From: Sphingomonadaceae bacterium
GTDB lineage: Bacteria > Pseudomonadota > Alphaproteobacteria > Sphingomonadales > Sphingomonadaceae
Direction: 5' to 3'
Assembly: GCA_947375105.1 (NCBI GenBank)
Contig: CANCET010000009.1
Span: forward strand, 1-42,307
DNA: 42,307 nt
Translations under genes and position numbers: made by a program
The notes under the pieces: generated by a model
What the model was told of the DNA's origin: nothing
The model's input: the letters and a program-made list of their open reading frames with translations, nothing else
Databases searched by the model: none
In this document: positions 26,774-36,881 of the stretch, one piece after another
Layout: each line of letters begins with the position of its first letter
Numbering within the stretch: position 1 is the stretch's first letter

Positions 26774-27291
26774 CAGGACCCGAGTTATCGACCGACCGCC
26801 TCGATCTGTGGCGGCCCGCCCCGCGCGATCACGCGGCGCTTGTCGAGTTGCTGGCGGACGACGAGGTGCGGCGCCATCTGGGCAACCGGCCGACCGGCAC
26901 AGTCGAGGAATTCAACCGGTTGTGCCGCAATGCAGGTTCGTGGGCGCTGTTCGGCTATGGTATCTTCACGTGCCGTGCACGGGGCACGGACGACGTACTG
27001 GGGATCTGCGGCGTGTTTCACTCATGGCGCGGATTTGGCCATGGTTTTGATGATACGCCCGAGATCGGCTGGATCTTCGCGCGCCGCGCCTGGGGTCAGG
27101 GGCTGGCCAGCGAGGCGGCGCGCGGTTCGCTGGCGTGGTTCGACGCAAGATTTCCCGAGCGACGTGTGGCTTGCATGATCAATGACACCAATTTGTCGTC
27201 CCTCGCGGTGGCGGACAAGCTCGGCTTCGCTCGTTATGCCGGCCAGGAAGATGACGGCACGACGCTCGTGCTGCTCGAGCGGCTGCCCTAG
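26770..27291 (+). CDS. GNAT family N-acetyltransferase (RimJ/RimL-like)
   Basis: A 173-residue acetyltransferase. It begins LSTDRLDLWRPAPRDHAALV, the usual start of the Acetyltransf_3 group, and has the acetyl-CoA segment with RRAWGQGLASEAARG (the R/Q-x-x-G-x-G/A region). The C-terminal INDTNLSSLAVADKLGF is also typical. Substrate unknown: an amino-terminal or small-molecule amine. The start overlaps the DUF445 stop by 4 nt (ATGA), and the gene closes the RND-DUF445-GNAT operon. Its TAG stop shares the CTAG palindrome with that of convergent fpr. Confidence 0.88.
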   Translation: MTGPELSTDRLDLWRPAPRDHAALVELLADDEVRRHLGNRPTGTVEEFNRLCRNAGSWALFGYGIFTCRARGTDDVLGICGVFHSWRGFGHGFDDTPEIGWIFARRAWGQGLASEAARGSLAWFDARFPERRVACMINDTNLSSLAVADKLGFARYAGQEDDGTTLVLLERLP

Positions 27292-28094
27292 CCGACGAAG
27301 GCGCGCTCGATTACGTATTCGCCGGGGTGCGAATTGGCCCCCTCGGTGAAGCCAAAGCCCTCCAGCATCGCGGCGACTTCCTTGATCATCGTCATCGAAC
27401 CGCACAGCATGACGCGGTCATGCATGGGATCGAAGCTCTTTGGATCACCGAGTGTACCCTGAAACAGCGTGCCGTCGAGCATCAGTCCTTCGATGCGCTT
27501 GCTGGTGTGGAACGGTTCGCGCGTCACGGTGGGGATATAGGTCAGGCGTTCGGCTGCGAATTCGCCCACCAGCGGATCATCGGCGAGCCGGGACTCGAGC
27601 ATGTCGCGGTAGGCAAGGTCGGATACGCCGCGGACCGAATGGACCACCGCGATCTGTTCGAACCGGTCATAGATATCGGGGTCCCGGATCAGCGACATCC
27701 ATGGGGCCAGTCCGGTGCCGGTGCCGAGCAGGAACAGGCGGCGCCCTGGCAGCAATGCATCAGCCACCAGCGTGCCGGTCGGTTTGCGACCGAGATAGAT
27801 GTGATCGCCTTCCTGGATCTTCTGGAGGCGCGAGGTCAGCGGGCCGTCCGGAACCTTGATCGAGAGGAACTCCAGCACCTCGTCATACGCAGGGGAAGCC
27901 ATCGAATAGGCGCGAAGCAGGGGACGGCCGTTATCGCCCATGAGGCCGATCATCACGAATTCGCCGGACCGGAATCGGAAGCTGGGCGGGCGCGTGATCG
28001 TGAAGGAAAAGAGAAAATCGTTCCAGTGTCGCACCGAAACGACCGTTTCGACGGAAAGGCTGGGTGTGGGTTCTAGCGGGAATTGGCCGGGCAT
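27288..28094 (-). CDS. fpr: Ferredoxin--NADP+ reductase
   Basis: A 268-residue FAD enzyme that passes electrons between NADP(H) and ferredoxin or flavodoxin. The FAD-binding motif LLRAYSMASP (RxYS) lies near residue 60, followed by GPLTSRL. The NADP-binding GTGTGLAPWMS begins near residue 124. LCGSMTMIKEV and the ending VIERAFVG mark the bacterial subclass with a short C-terminal extension. The start has GGAGGG 7 bases upstream. The 3' end overlaps the GNAT gene by 4 nt. A promoter-like pair lies about 45 bp before the start, so it is probably transcribed alone. Confidence 0.94.
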   Translation of the reverse strand: MPGQFPLEPTPSLSVETVVSVRHWNDFLFSFTITRPPSFRFRSGEFVMIGLMGDNGRPLLRAYSMASPAYDEVLEFLSIKVPDGPLTSRLQKIQEGDHIYLGRKPTGTLVADALLPGRRLFLLGTGTGLAPWMSLIRDPDIYDRFEQIAVVHSVRGVSDLAYRDMLESRLADDPLVGEFAAERLTYIPTVTREPFHTSKRIEGLMLDGTLFQGTLGDPKSFDPMHDRVMLCGSMTMIKEVAAMLEGFGFTEGANSHPGEYVIERAFVG

Positions 28095-28136
28095 GCTGCG
28101 CCCTCCGTGGTGGGCAGCGGCGCTGCCGGATGAGTG

Positions 28137-28165
28137 ACAATCCGTCCTTACAGATAGGCTGTCAA
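28137..28165 (-). promoter_or_regulatory. Probable fpr promoter
   Basis: On the minus strand a perfect TTGACA (28165-28160) is followed after 17 bp by GATTGT (28142-28137), a weaker -10 match. Transcription would start near 28130, giving a leader of about 36 nt before fpr. Confidence 0.5.
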
Positions 28166-28173
28166 ATAATTTT

Positions 28174-28200
28174 CACACCAGCCACAGGTGGCCGCGTGTG
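28174..28200 (-). terminator. Imperfect hairpin after the M28 peptidase gene
   Basis: CACAC (28174-28178) pairs with GTGTG (28196-28200), and GCCA/TGGC inside closes a 4-base loop with a bulge between. It begins 12 bases past the M28 stop. The following minus-strand bases are A/T-rich (AAAATTATTT) but not a T run, so efficiency is doubtful. Confidence 0.4.
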
Positions 28201-28212
28201 AGGCGAATGGGA

Positions 28213-29871
28213 TTAGCGGCCGGCCGGATCCGATACGAACGCCGGAGGCGATGCTTCTGTTCCGAATCGCCACGCAGCGAGATAGGCCAGCTTCACGATC
28301 TTCGTCATCTTGACGTAGTTGATGCGGTCCGCCGTGTCGGTGGTGTGGTGGTAATCGGGGTGGAAACCGGTGTTGAACCACATCGCGGGTACGTCCTTGA
28401 GAACGAACGGGAACTGATCGCTGCGGAAGAACACATTGAGCGCATTCTCGTGGTCGAAACGGTCGTCCAGATCGAGCCCGATGCTGCGGTTGGCAACCCG
28501 CACGGAGCGGTCAAAGTCGGGACTGTAAGTCGCGCCGATCAGGTTGAGCCGATTGGTAGTGTCCTTGGGAATCTCGATCAGCCCGGTCGTTTGATCGCTT
28601 GGCTCTTCGTTGCGCCCGATCATGTCGAAATTGATCATCGCGCGAGTCGTAGCGAGCGGACGCAGAGGGTGCATTGCCATGAAGTAGCTGCCAAGCAGGC
28701 CGCGTTCCTCCGCCGCGAAGACGGCGAACAGAATGGAGCGCTTCGGCTTGACCGGATTGGTCATAAAGGCGCGGGCCAACGCGACTACGCCGACTGTGCC
28801 TGACCCATTGTCGTCCGCACCGTGCCAGATCTCCGGACCGTTGCTGCCATCGTGATCGTGGTGCGCGCTGATGATAATGGTTTCGGGTGCGAGCGCGGGG
28901 TCGGAACCGGGCAGTAGGCCGACCACGTTGGCGGACATGCCCCGGCTCCGTGCGGTGTTCTCGAGGTGGAGCGCGATGGTGGTTTCAGCCAGTGCGCGCG
29001 ACTGCGGCGCAAGGTTGCTATCGATCGCAGTCTGGAGCGCCTGCGGGGTCATCCCCGCCTTCGCCAGTAGCGCGCCGCCGACCGCATCGGAAACGGTGAG
29101 CACCGGAATGCGCAGTTCATCATCGGGGAGTGCCTGCCCGGGCAGCGGGGGAACTCGCTTCGCGCTGCCGCCGATGCGATTATAGCGCTCGAGGTTCGAC
29201 GGGTGCGTACGATTCGGCTCGGCCATGACGAGCAAGGCCAGCGCGCCATGGGCCTGCGCGTTGAGGGCTTTCACGCGGTTGGTGGCATGGCGAGTGTTGC
29301 CGGTGCCATTGAAGCGCGAGGCCGGATCATTTTCCTGTGGCTCGTGTTCGAACACGAGGACGATCTTCCCCCGCACGTCGAGGTTCTTGTAGTCGTCATA
29401 GCCGAGCCCGGGCGCCGTGATGCCGTAGCCCGCAAAGGTGAGCGGGCCCGCCACGTCGATGTCATCGCGAAAACCGCCGAGCATGTCTGGCGCCTTCCAG
29501 CTTTGTTCGGTGGAGCCGATATGCAGGGTGAGGGCATTGGCCGCGGGGTTGGGGCGGTATTCGATCAGCGGGACTGGCTGGTACCAACTGGGTGCGCCAT
29601 TTGCGTCAGTCGCGGCGGGCTGGAGGCCGGCCTTGGCGAATTCAGCGGCGATCCATTGGACCGCCGCATCGTCGCCCGGCTGGAGCGACATGCGGCCAAG
29701 CAGCGCGTCGGAGGCAATGAAGGTGAGGTCGGCCCGCAAGTCCACTTCGCGGATCTTGTCATAACCTGCCGACTGCGTGGCCGGGACAGGCGCGAGCTTC
29801 TGTTCACCGGCATTAGCCGTGCCGCACCACGCCAGCATTCCAAGGGCTACGCCCCAAGTTGCCTTGCGCAT
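28213..29871 (-). CDS. M28 family zinc aminopeptidase with PA domain, secreted
   Basis: A 552-residue exported metallopeptidase. A signal peptide (MRKATWGVALGMLAWCGTANA, cut about 21) precedes a region with a protease-associated domain (about 130-290), then the M28 catalytic domain. Dinuclear zinc ligands are visible: ISAHHDHDG, GADDNGSGT, AAEERGLLG (Glu pair), FDMIGR and HTTDTADR. It should release N-terminal amino acids from peptides in the periplasm. ATG 29871 is chosen because GGAGG lies 8 bases before it; ATG 29877 lies too close to that site. The 217-bp gap upstream to the next gene contains no recognised feature. Confidence 0.92.
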   Translation of the reverse strand: MRKATWGVALGMLAWCGTANAGEQKLAPVPATQSAGYDKIREVDLRADLTFIASDALLGRMSLQPGDDAAVQWIAAEFAKAGLQPAATDANGAPSWYQPVPLIEYRPNPAANALTLHIGSTEQSWKAPDMLGGFRDDIDVAGPLTFAGYGITAPGLGYDDYKNLDVRGKIVLVFEHEPQENDPASRFNGTGNTRHATNRVKALNAQAHGALALLVMAEPNRTHPSNLERYNRIGGSAKRVPPLPGQALPDDELRIPVLTVSDAVGGALLAKAGMTPQALQTAIDSNLAPQSRALAETTIALHLENTARSRGMSANVVGLLPGSDPALAPETIIISAHHDHDGSNGPEIWHGADDNGSGTVGVVALARAFMTNPVKPKRSILFAVFAAEERGLLGSYFMAMHPLRPLATTRAMINFDMIGRNEEPSDQTTGLIEIPKDTTNRLNLIGATYSPDFDRSVRVANRSIGLDLDDRFDHENALNVFFRSDQFPFVLKDVPAMWFNTGFHPDYHHTTDTADRINYVKMTKIVKLAYLAAWRFGTEASPPAFVSDPAGR

Positions 29872-30088
29872 CACCATTTCCTCCCCCCGCCATCGTGCAC
29901 GACGTAGAGCCGGGCGGACTGGCTTGTCCACTGACCCATGGGGGAACCGCGCCGAATTCAAGCCATGTTGGCATAGTCGACACAGTCCGGGGGAACACCG
30001 AGGCCCCTGCTGATGGCCCGGAAACAGCATGCGAGCGAGCGAGAAGGATGGGGCATACCCGAGCCGCGCCATTGAGGGCGGCGTGAAG

Positions 30089-31291
30089 TCAGTTTCCGGC
30101 GTCGATCAGCGCCTGTACGCGGCGATAGAACGCTTCGCGCGCGTCGCCTTCCGGGCCCTTGGTCGCGCGGGTCCAATCGGCATTGCTGGCGATTACCAGC
30201 CGACGCTTGGGATCGATGAAGATACCCTGTCCGAAGATGCCCTGCGCCGCAACCGTGCCATCGTCATAGGTCCACCACTGGTAGCCATAGCCTTTGCCGG
30301 GTTCACCGATGTCCTTCTGCTTGTGGGTGGCCGCCGCGAACCAGTCCGCCGGGACGATCTGCTGGCCGCTGGCACCGCCTCCGCCAACGTGGCCGTTTGC
30401 CAACACGAACAGGCCCATGCGGGCGAAATCGCGGGTCGCGGCCTGCAGGCAGCAGCCGGCGATCTCGTGGCCGGTCTTGCCGAGCAGCCAGGTCGCCTTG
30501 GCTTCCATGCCGGCAGGCTTCCAGATCTTCTCGTCCAGATACGCCGACAGCGGCTTCTTCGTAGCGGAGGAGACGAGCACCCCGATCAGGTTGGTCTCGC
30601 CGGTGTTGTAGTGCCACACCTTGCCGGGCGGATGCGCGCGGGGCAGCTTGCGCATGTAGCTGACCGTTGCGTCCATGCCCTCTTCGGGCTCGGCATCGTT
30701 GAACATCGCGACATCGGACTTCGGATCCTCGTAGTCCTCGTTCCAGCGCACGCCCGAGCTCATCGTGAGCAGCTGCGCCACGCTGACGTCGTCATAGGCG
30801 GAGCCGCGCAGGTCCGGGATATACTGGCTGACCTTGTCGTCGAGGCTTTTGATATAGCCGTCCTTGATCGCGGCGCCGACGAGCGTGGAGGTGAACGACT
30901 TCGCCACCGAGAAGCTTGTCCAGCGGCCCTTGGGCCCGAAGCCAAGTCCGTAGCGCTCCAGCCGGATCTTGCCGTCCTGCACGATCACCAGACCAGCTGC
31001 CCGCTGGCTTGCCATGTACTCATCGATACCGGGCACGTTCAGGGGCTTCCCCGCCGGGAGCGGCAAGGGGTGATCCGACGGCGCAATCTCGTGCGCTTCG
31101 GCCAGAACGGGAAGACGGTCCATCGCCCGGAATGCCGCATCGCGCTGCGGCACGGTCCACATCAGCACATCGCGATTGGTCGGCAGCGCGGCCAGCAGGC
31201 CGCGTGTTTCCGCGTCGAGACTGGCAAACCAGCCGAGCCCGCCCAGCCCAACCAACGCCGCCAAGGCCAACCCGATCGTCCACTTGCGCAT
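30089..31291 (-). CDS. Serine hydrolase (beta-lactamase/class C fold), membrane-anchored
   Basis: A 400-residue member of PF00144, the second such enzyme in the window. One N-terminal hydrophobic segment (about 5-24, WTIGLALAALVGLGGLGWF) acts as anchor or signal; there is no lipobox. SxxK is S128-VAK131 in SFSVAKS, and YNT in WHYNTGETN fills the Tyr position. The third motif is GQGIF rather than KTG. It resembles 6-aminohexanoate-dimer hydrolase/EstB-type proteins as much as beta-lactamases; the substrate is not assignable. It differs in anchoring and sequence from the enzyme at 17150 and does not look like a recent duplicate. Confidence 0.85.
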   Translation of the reverse strand: MRKWTIGLALAALVGLGGLGWFASLDAETRGLLAALPTNRDVLMWTVPQRDAAFRAMDRLPVLAEAHEIAPSDHPLPLPAGKPLNVPGIDEYMASQRAAGLVIVQDGKIRLERYGLGFGPKGRWTSFSVAKSFTSTLVGAAIKDGYIKSLDDKVSQYIPDLRGSAYDDVSVAQLLTMSSGVRWNEDYEDPKSDVAMFNDAEPEEGMDATVSYMRKLPRAHPPGKVWHYNTGETNLIGVLVSSATKKPLSAYLDEKIWKPAGMEAKATWLLGKTGHEIAGCCLQAATRDFARMGLFVLANGHVGGGGASGQQIVPADWFAAATHKQKDIGEPGKGYGYQWWTYDDGTVAAQGIFGQGIFIDPKRRLVIASNADWTRATKGPEGDAREAFYRRVQALIDAGN

Positions 31292-31411
31292 TCCTACCCC
31301 CGCATCCTGTTGCTTTGGCAAGCAAGTTAGCGCGGGGGACGATTGTGTCCATGGGGCATGGCTAGATCCCGGAGGGGCCAGCGACTTTCCATGTCGCGGC
31401 GTCTGGCCAAG

Positions 31412-31443
31412 AAAAAGGGCCGGAAGGTTGTCCCTTCCGGCCC
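31412..31443 (-). terminator. Rho-independent terminator of groESL
   Basis: On the minus strand a perfect 11-bp stem (plus-strand arms GGGCCGGAAGG 31417-31427 and CCTTCCGGCCC 31433-31443) with a 5-base loop is followed by a five-T run (31416-31412). It lies 29 bp after the groEL stop. Confidence 0.92.
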
Positions 31444-31472
31444 CGTTTTCGTGTTCAGCGTGAGCGCAGGAC

Positions 31473-33164
<1,692 letters not shown>

Positions 33165-33182
33165 TCAGCTGGATTTGCTGGT

Positions 33183-33470
33183 TCAGCCGATCACGCCGAG
33201 GATGTCGGCTTCCTTCATGATCAGCAGGTCTTCGCCGCCGACCTTGACTTCGGTGCCGGACCACTTGCCGAACAGCACGCGGTCACCGACCTTGACGTCG
33301 AGCGGGGTGATCGTGCCGTTTTCAGCGCGAGCGCCCGAACCGATGGCGACGATTTCGCCTTCAGCGGGCTTTTCCTTGGCGCTATCGGGAATGATGATGC
33401 CGCCGGCGGTCTTTTCCTCGGCTTCGACACGGCGCACGAGCACGCGGTCGTGCAGCGGACGGAAGGTCAT
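33183..33470 (-). CDS. groS: Co-chaperonin GroES
   Basis: A 95-residue lid of the GroEL chamber. It starts [20 protein letters not shown], carries the mobile loop with [13 protein letters not shown] (the residues that contact GroEL) and ends [18 protein letters not shown] lies at the proper distance from ATG 33470. First gene of the groESL operon. The leader between transcription start and ATG is about 60 nt and includes the whole CIRCE element. Confidence 0.98.
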   Translation of the reverse strand: MTFRPLHDRVLVRRVEAEEKTAGGIIIPDSAKEKPAEGEIVAIGSGARAENGTITPLDVKVGDRVLFGKWSGTEVKVGGEDLLIMKEADILGVIG

Positions 33471-33505
33471 GGGTATCTCCCTTGTTCCATGATATGAAAT
33501 GGCAC

Positions 33506-33532
33506 TTGGCACTCTCGGGGGGAGAGTGCCAG
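33506..33532. promoter_or_regulatory. CIRCE operator (HrcA binding site)
   Basis: TTGGCACTC (33506-33514), nine bases, then GAGTGCCAG (33524-33532). This differs from the consensus TTAGCACTC-N9-GAGTGCTAA at one base in the left arm and two in the right. It lies at the predicted groESL transcription start, where bound HrcA represses initiation. No hrcA gene is in the window. Confidence 0.93.
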
Positions 33533-33539
33533 CAGAGCG

Positions 33540-33568
33540 CATATGGGTGCGGGGCCGGGGGCCGTCAA
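33540..33568 (-). promoter_or_regulatory. groESL promoter
   Basis: On the minus strand TTGACG (33568-33563) and CATATG (33545-33540) are separated by 17 bp. The predicted start is near 33533, directly beside CIRCE. The -35 box is only 20 bp from the stop codon of the MATE gene. The -10 is non-canonical, so contribution of a heat-shock sigma factor cannot be excluded. Confidence 0.7.
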
Positions 33569-33587
33569 CCACCACGGACAAGAAAAA

Positions 33588-34964
33588 TCAGGCCGGGAGG
33601 AGTCCCAGCCGGGCACGCCGGTGCCAGCGCCAGAGCAGCAGTGCGGCCACGACGATCAGCCCGACGGCCAGGCCGATCCACACGCCGAGACCCTGGAGCG
33701 GGGTCATCAAACCCAGCCAAAGCGCGGTGCCGATGCCGGGGATCCAGTAGCCGAACAGGGCAATGCCCATTGGCACACGGGTATCCTGCAGCCCGCGCAG
33801 CAGAGCGGCGCCGACGGCCTGCGCGCCATCGAAGATCTGGAAGGCAGCGGCGACGACCATATACTGCGTGGCGAGCTGCACGAGGCGCGCGTTTGCGGGG
33901 TCTGCCGGGTCGATGTAGGCGGCGAGGATGAGGTTCGGGAACGCGAGCATGAGCGTCGCCATCGCGGCCATGAAGCCCACGCCGAGCACCGTGGCGACCT
34001 GCCCTGCGCGCGCGATCGCGGCATTGTCACGCGCGCCATAGGCAAGGCCGACGCGGATCGTGGCGGCTTGCGCGATGCCAAAGGGAACCTGGAATGTGAA
34101 CGCCGCGAATTGGAGCGCGACGGTGTGTGCGGCCAGTTCCACCTCGCCGATGCGGCCCATGAGGAAGGCGGCACCGTTGAACATGCCGGCCTCGGCAATG
34201 ATCGTGGCGGTGATCGGGAGGCCAATGCGCAGCACGTCGGCAAAGCGCGTCCAATCCTGTCGCCACCAGCGGCCGGCGAAGCGGTAGCGGCGCAGGCGGC
34301 GGTCGGTGCGGATCACGATGCAATAGGCCGCGAGCATGACCAGGCCTGTGACGATACTCGATATCGCCGAGCCCGTGAGCCCAAGCGCGGGTGCGCCGAA
34401 ATGGCCATAGACGAAGGTGTAGTTGCCGAGCGCGTTGACCGCGACGGCGAGCCCATTGATCACCGTGCCGATCATCGGGCGTCCCAGCGTGGAGACGACC
34501 GTGCGCAGCAGTGCGGAAAGCACAGCGGGGATCGCGGCCCACATCAGTACGCCGAGAAACGGGACGGCGAGCGCGATGACGTCCTCGCTCTGCCCAGTTG
34601 CACGCATCAGCGGGCCGCCAAGGAGGCAGACGCCCATGGCTCCTGCCCCGGCGATCACCCCCGCCCAGCCGGCCATGCGCACGGTGCGGCGCACTTCGCG
34701 CACCGCATGGCGGCGCGCGCCGATCTCTGCGGCGATCAGGGGCGAGGCGGCGCCGACAAGGCCGGTGAGGCTCCAGATCAGCAGGCCGAACAGCGAAACC
34801 GAAAGCGACGACGCGGCGAGCGCCACGGGCCCGAGCCGCGCGATGAAGATCACGTCGACCGCAAAGACCGCCATCTGCAGCAGGTTTGCGCCCACGAGCG
34901 GCGCGGCAAGACGCAGCGTCGCGCGCCATTCATCGCTCCAGCGGGTTGGAGGGGCTTCGAACAT
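33588..34964 (-). CDS. MATE family efflux transporter
   Basis: A 458-residue inner-membrane antiporter of the NorM-like multidrug and toxin extrusion family, with 12 helices in two halves. Characteristic are the N-terminal segment (LRLAAPLVGANLLQMAVFAVDVIFIARLG, beginning about 17), the Ser/Ala-rich helices and GLPITATIIAEAGMFNGAAFLMGRIG at the start of the second half. It probably couples Na+ or H+ entry to drug export; substrate unknown. The start ATG 34964 is divergent from an MFS gene with 150 bp between. It reads in the same direction as groES but is separated from it by that operon's own promoter. Confidence 0.92.
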   Translation of the reverse strand: MFEAPPTRWSDEWRATLRLAAPLVGANLLQMAVFAVDVIFIARLGPVALAASSLSVSLFGLLIWSLTGLVGAASPLIAAEIGARRHAVREVRRTVRMAGWAGVIAGAGAMGVCLLGGPLMRATGQSEDVIALAVPFLGVLMWAAIPAVLSALLRTVVSTLGRPMIGTVINGLAVAVNALGNYTFVYGHFGAPALGLTGSAISSIVTGLVMLAAYCIVIRTDRRLRRYRFAGRWWRQDWTRFADVLRIGLPITATIIAEAGMFNGAAFLMGRIGEVELAAHTVALQFAAFTFQVPFGIAQAATIRVGLAYGARDNAAIARAGQVATVLGVGFMAAMATLMLAFPNLILAAYIDPADPANARLVQLATQYMVVAAAFQIFDGAQAVGAALLRGLQDTRVPMGIALFGYWIPGIGTALWLGLMTPLQGLGVWIGLAVGLIVVAALLLWRWHRRARLGLLPA

Positions 34965-35114
34965 GCGGGAGGCCTTAGGGGTTGGGCAGGCACAAGGGAA
35001 GGCACCTCCGGCCGGCAGGGGGCGCGCGTGATGGACGTGTTGCCAAAGCGCGCCCGTCAGCCTTACCTTCGGCGCGGGCTGGTCAGGGTGGATCGGCGAA
35101 ATGGGGGGGATGGA

Positions 35115-36335
35115 ATGGTCACCGCGCCAAGCGGCCGGACGATTGCCGCGCTGCTTATCCTGCTGGGACTCTCGATCCTGCTCAACTCGGTGGATCGCGG
35201 CGCGCTCGGCGTGGCTGCCCCGCTGATGAAGTCCCAGCTTGGCTTGTCGGCCACCCAGTTCGGTTTGGCAGCATCGGCCTTCTTCGTGACGTACGGCGCA
35301 CTGCAGCCCGTGACGGGCTGGCTGTGTGACAGGGTTTCGGTTTACCGATTGCTGGCGTTCGGCGTGGCGCTGTGGGCATTGAGCACCATGCTCACCGGCT
35401 GGGTCAGCGGATTGACCACTCTGGTTCTGCTGCGACTGACGCTGGGCATAGGGGAAAGTTTTGCCTTCCCCAGCGCCAGCAAGATCATTGCAAGCCATGT
35501 GCCCGCCGCGCAGCGCGGCCTTGCCAGCGCTGCGATTGGCGTGGGCCTCGCGCTGGGGCCGGCGCTTGGCACTCTCGCGGGCGGCGCAATCCTCGCCCGA
35601 TCCGGCTGGCGTCCGATCTTCATCACCTTTGGTGCGGTGACCCTGCTTTGGTTGGTGCCATGGTTCCTTGCGGTCCGCACACTGCCAAAGCCGGTGGAGG
35701 CGGTGCGCCCGGCGCCCTTTGCCTATCGTGCCTTGCTTGCGCAGAAAGCGCTGTGGTGGCTGGGTTTCGGGCAAGTGACCGCGAACTACTGCTTCTTCTT
35801 CATGTCGACCTGGTTGCCGCTCTATCTCGTCACCGGGCGCGGGCTCTCGATCGCGACAATGACGGTTTTCGCCACGCTCACCTTTGCAGTGCAGGCGGTC
35901 TCAGCTGTTGTCGTCGGCTACCTCTCGGATCGATTGGTGGCCCGGGGGCGGGACGAAGGCGCGGTGCGGCGCGGGATCGTTGTCGTGACGCAAGTGGCCC
36001 TGGCGATCGGCATATCCGGCCTTGCTTTTGCAACAAGTCCCGCTGCCGTGCTCGGCTGGCTGCTGTTTACAGGAGCTGCGATGGGCTGCGGGCCGGGCAT
36101 GGTCTATGCCATGAGCCAGATGTTTGCCGGGCCCCGGCTGACCGGAAGCTGGGTTGGGGTGCAGAACGCGCTGGCCAGCCTGTCCGGCATTCTCGGACCG
36201 GTGGTGACCGGGCTGATTGTCGACGCTTCCGGTTCCTATTTCGGGGCGTTTGTGTTCGCCGCTGCGGTCAGCGCCGTGGGTGCACTGCTGTTTGCCTTCG
36301 CGCTGCCGCCAATCCGCGAAATTGATATCGCCTGA
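35115..36335 (+). CDS. Major facilitator superfamily transporter
   Basis: A 406-residue, 12-helix secondary transporter. The N-terminal half has DRGALGVAAPLMKSQLGLS and the family loop WLCDRVSVYRLL between helices 2 and 3. An RLTLGIGESFAFPSASK segment in helix 4 resembles anion:cation symporters (organic-acid or hexuronate type), which is suggestive only. ATG 35115 has a GGGGGGA-type site before it; the frame stays open for a long way upstream, but that stretch is opposite the MATE gene and is spurious. It converges with rplL and ends before a bidirectional terminator. Confidence 0.9.
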   Translation: MVTAPSGRTIAALLILLGLSILLNSVDRGALGVAAPLMKSQLGLSATQFGLAASAFFVTYGALQPVTGWLCDRVSVYRLLAFGVALWALSTMLTGWVSGLTTLVLLRLTLGIGESFAFPSASKIIASHVPAAQRGLASAAIGVGLALGPALGTLAGGAILARSGWRPIFITFGAVTLLWLVPWFLAVRTLPKPVEAVRPAPFAYRALLAQKALWWLGFGQVTANYCFFFMSTWLPLYLVTGRGLSIATMTVFATLTFAVQAVSAVVVGYLSDRLVARGRDEGAVRRGIVVVTQVALAIGISGLAFATSPAAVLGWLLFTGAAMGCGPGMVYAMSQMFAGPRLTGSWVGVQNALASLSGILGPVVTGLIVDASGSYFGAFVFAAAVSAVGALLFAFALPPIREIDIA

Positions 36336-36359
36336 TCCGGCGAGTTCCGGCCCGCAAAC

Positions 36360-36389
36360 AAAAAGGGCGGACCTTGCGGCCCGCCCTTT
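36360..36389. terminator. Bidirectional terminator between MFS gene and rplL
   Basis: GGGCGG (36365-36370) pairs with CCGCCC (36381-36386), extended by AAA/TTT, with a 10-base loop. On the minus strand it ends in a run of five T, so it should terminate rplJL well; on the plus strand only TTT follows, a weaker stop for the MFS gene. Confidence 0.8.
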
Positions 36390-36432
36390 CCGTCACCCGG
36401 ATGCTTCAAGACACCCGGGAAACTGCAAGATC

Positions 36433-36810
36433 TTACTTGATCTCGACGGTGCCGCCAGCGGCTTCGATCTTGGCCTTGATGTCCTCGGCCTCGGCCTTGT
36501 TGACACCTTCCTTGATCGCCTTCGGAGCGGCTTCGACGAGCGCCTTGGCTTCGGTCAGGCCGAGCGCGGTGATGGCGCGCACTTCCTTGATGACCTGGAT
36601 CTTCTTGCCACCGTCGCCGGTCAGGATGACGTCGAATTCGGTCTTCTCTTCGACCGCAGCAGCGGCTTCACCGCCACCGGCGGGCGCAGCAACGGCAACG
36701 GCAGCAGCGGCGCTCACGCCCCATGCTTCTTCGAGGGCCTTGGCGAGGTCAGCGGCTTCGAGAACGGTGAGCTTCGAAAGTTCAGCGACGAGATTGGCGA
36801 TATCGGCCAT
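36433..36810 (-). CDS. rplL: 50S ribosomal protein L7/L12 (bL12)
   Basis: A 125-residue stalk protein that recruits translation GTPases. The N-terminal dimerisation domain ([19 protein letters not shown]) is joined by an Ala/Gly/Pro-rich hinge (about 35-55) to the C-terminal domain with [20 protein letters not shown] and [14 protein letters not shown]. It ends GGTVEIK. It lies 71 bp after rplJ, a normal arrangement. It faces away from rpoB, unlike the usual rplJL-rpoBC order. Confidence 0.98.
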   Translation of the reverse strand: MADIANLVAELSKLTVLEAADLAKALEEAWGVSAAAAVAVAAPAGGGEAAAAVEEKTEFDVILTGDGGKKIQVIKEVRAITALGLTEAKALVEAAPKAIKEGVNKAEAEDIKAKIEAAGGTVEIK

Positions 36811-36881
36811 GATGTTTCACTCCTGAATGATGATCTGCCCGGATGGGCGCAATTGAACGTTGGTCTGGGATTGCCTGCCGC

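Noticed and set aside
17150..31291. Beta-lactam resistance genes (two PF00144 proteins)
   Set aside because: Both keep SxxK but lack KTG and resemble esterase or peptidase branches; resistance cannot be claimed.
33543..35114. Very long plus-strand open frame running into the MFS gene (about 524 extra codons)
   Set aside because: It is the opposite-strand shadow of the MATE gene. Its composition (Gln, Arg, His, Asp rich) has no domain character, and the MFS protein starts normally at 35115.
35570..35590. Second CIRCE-like half site (GGCACTCTCGCGGG)
   Set aside because: It lies inside the MFS coding region with no matching second arm.
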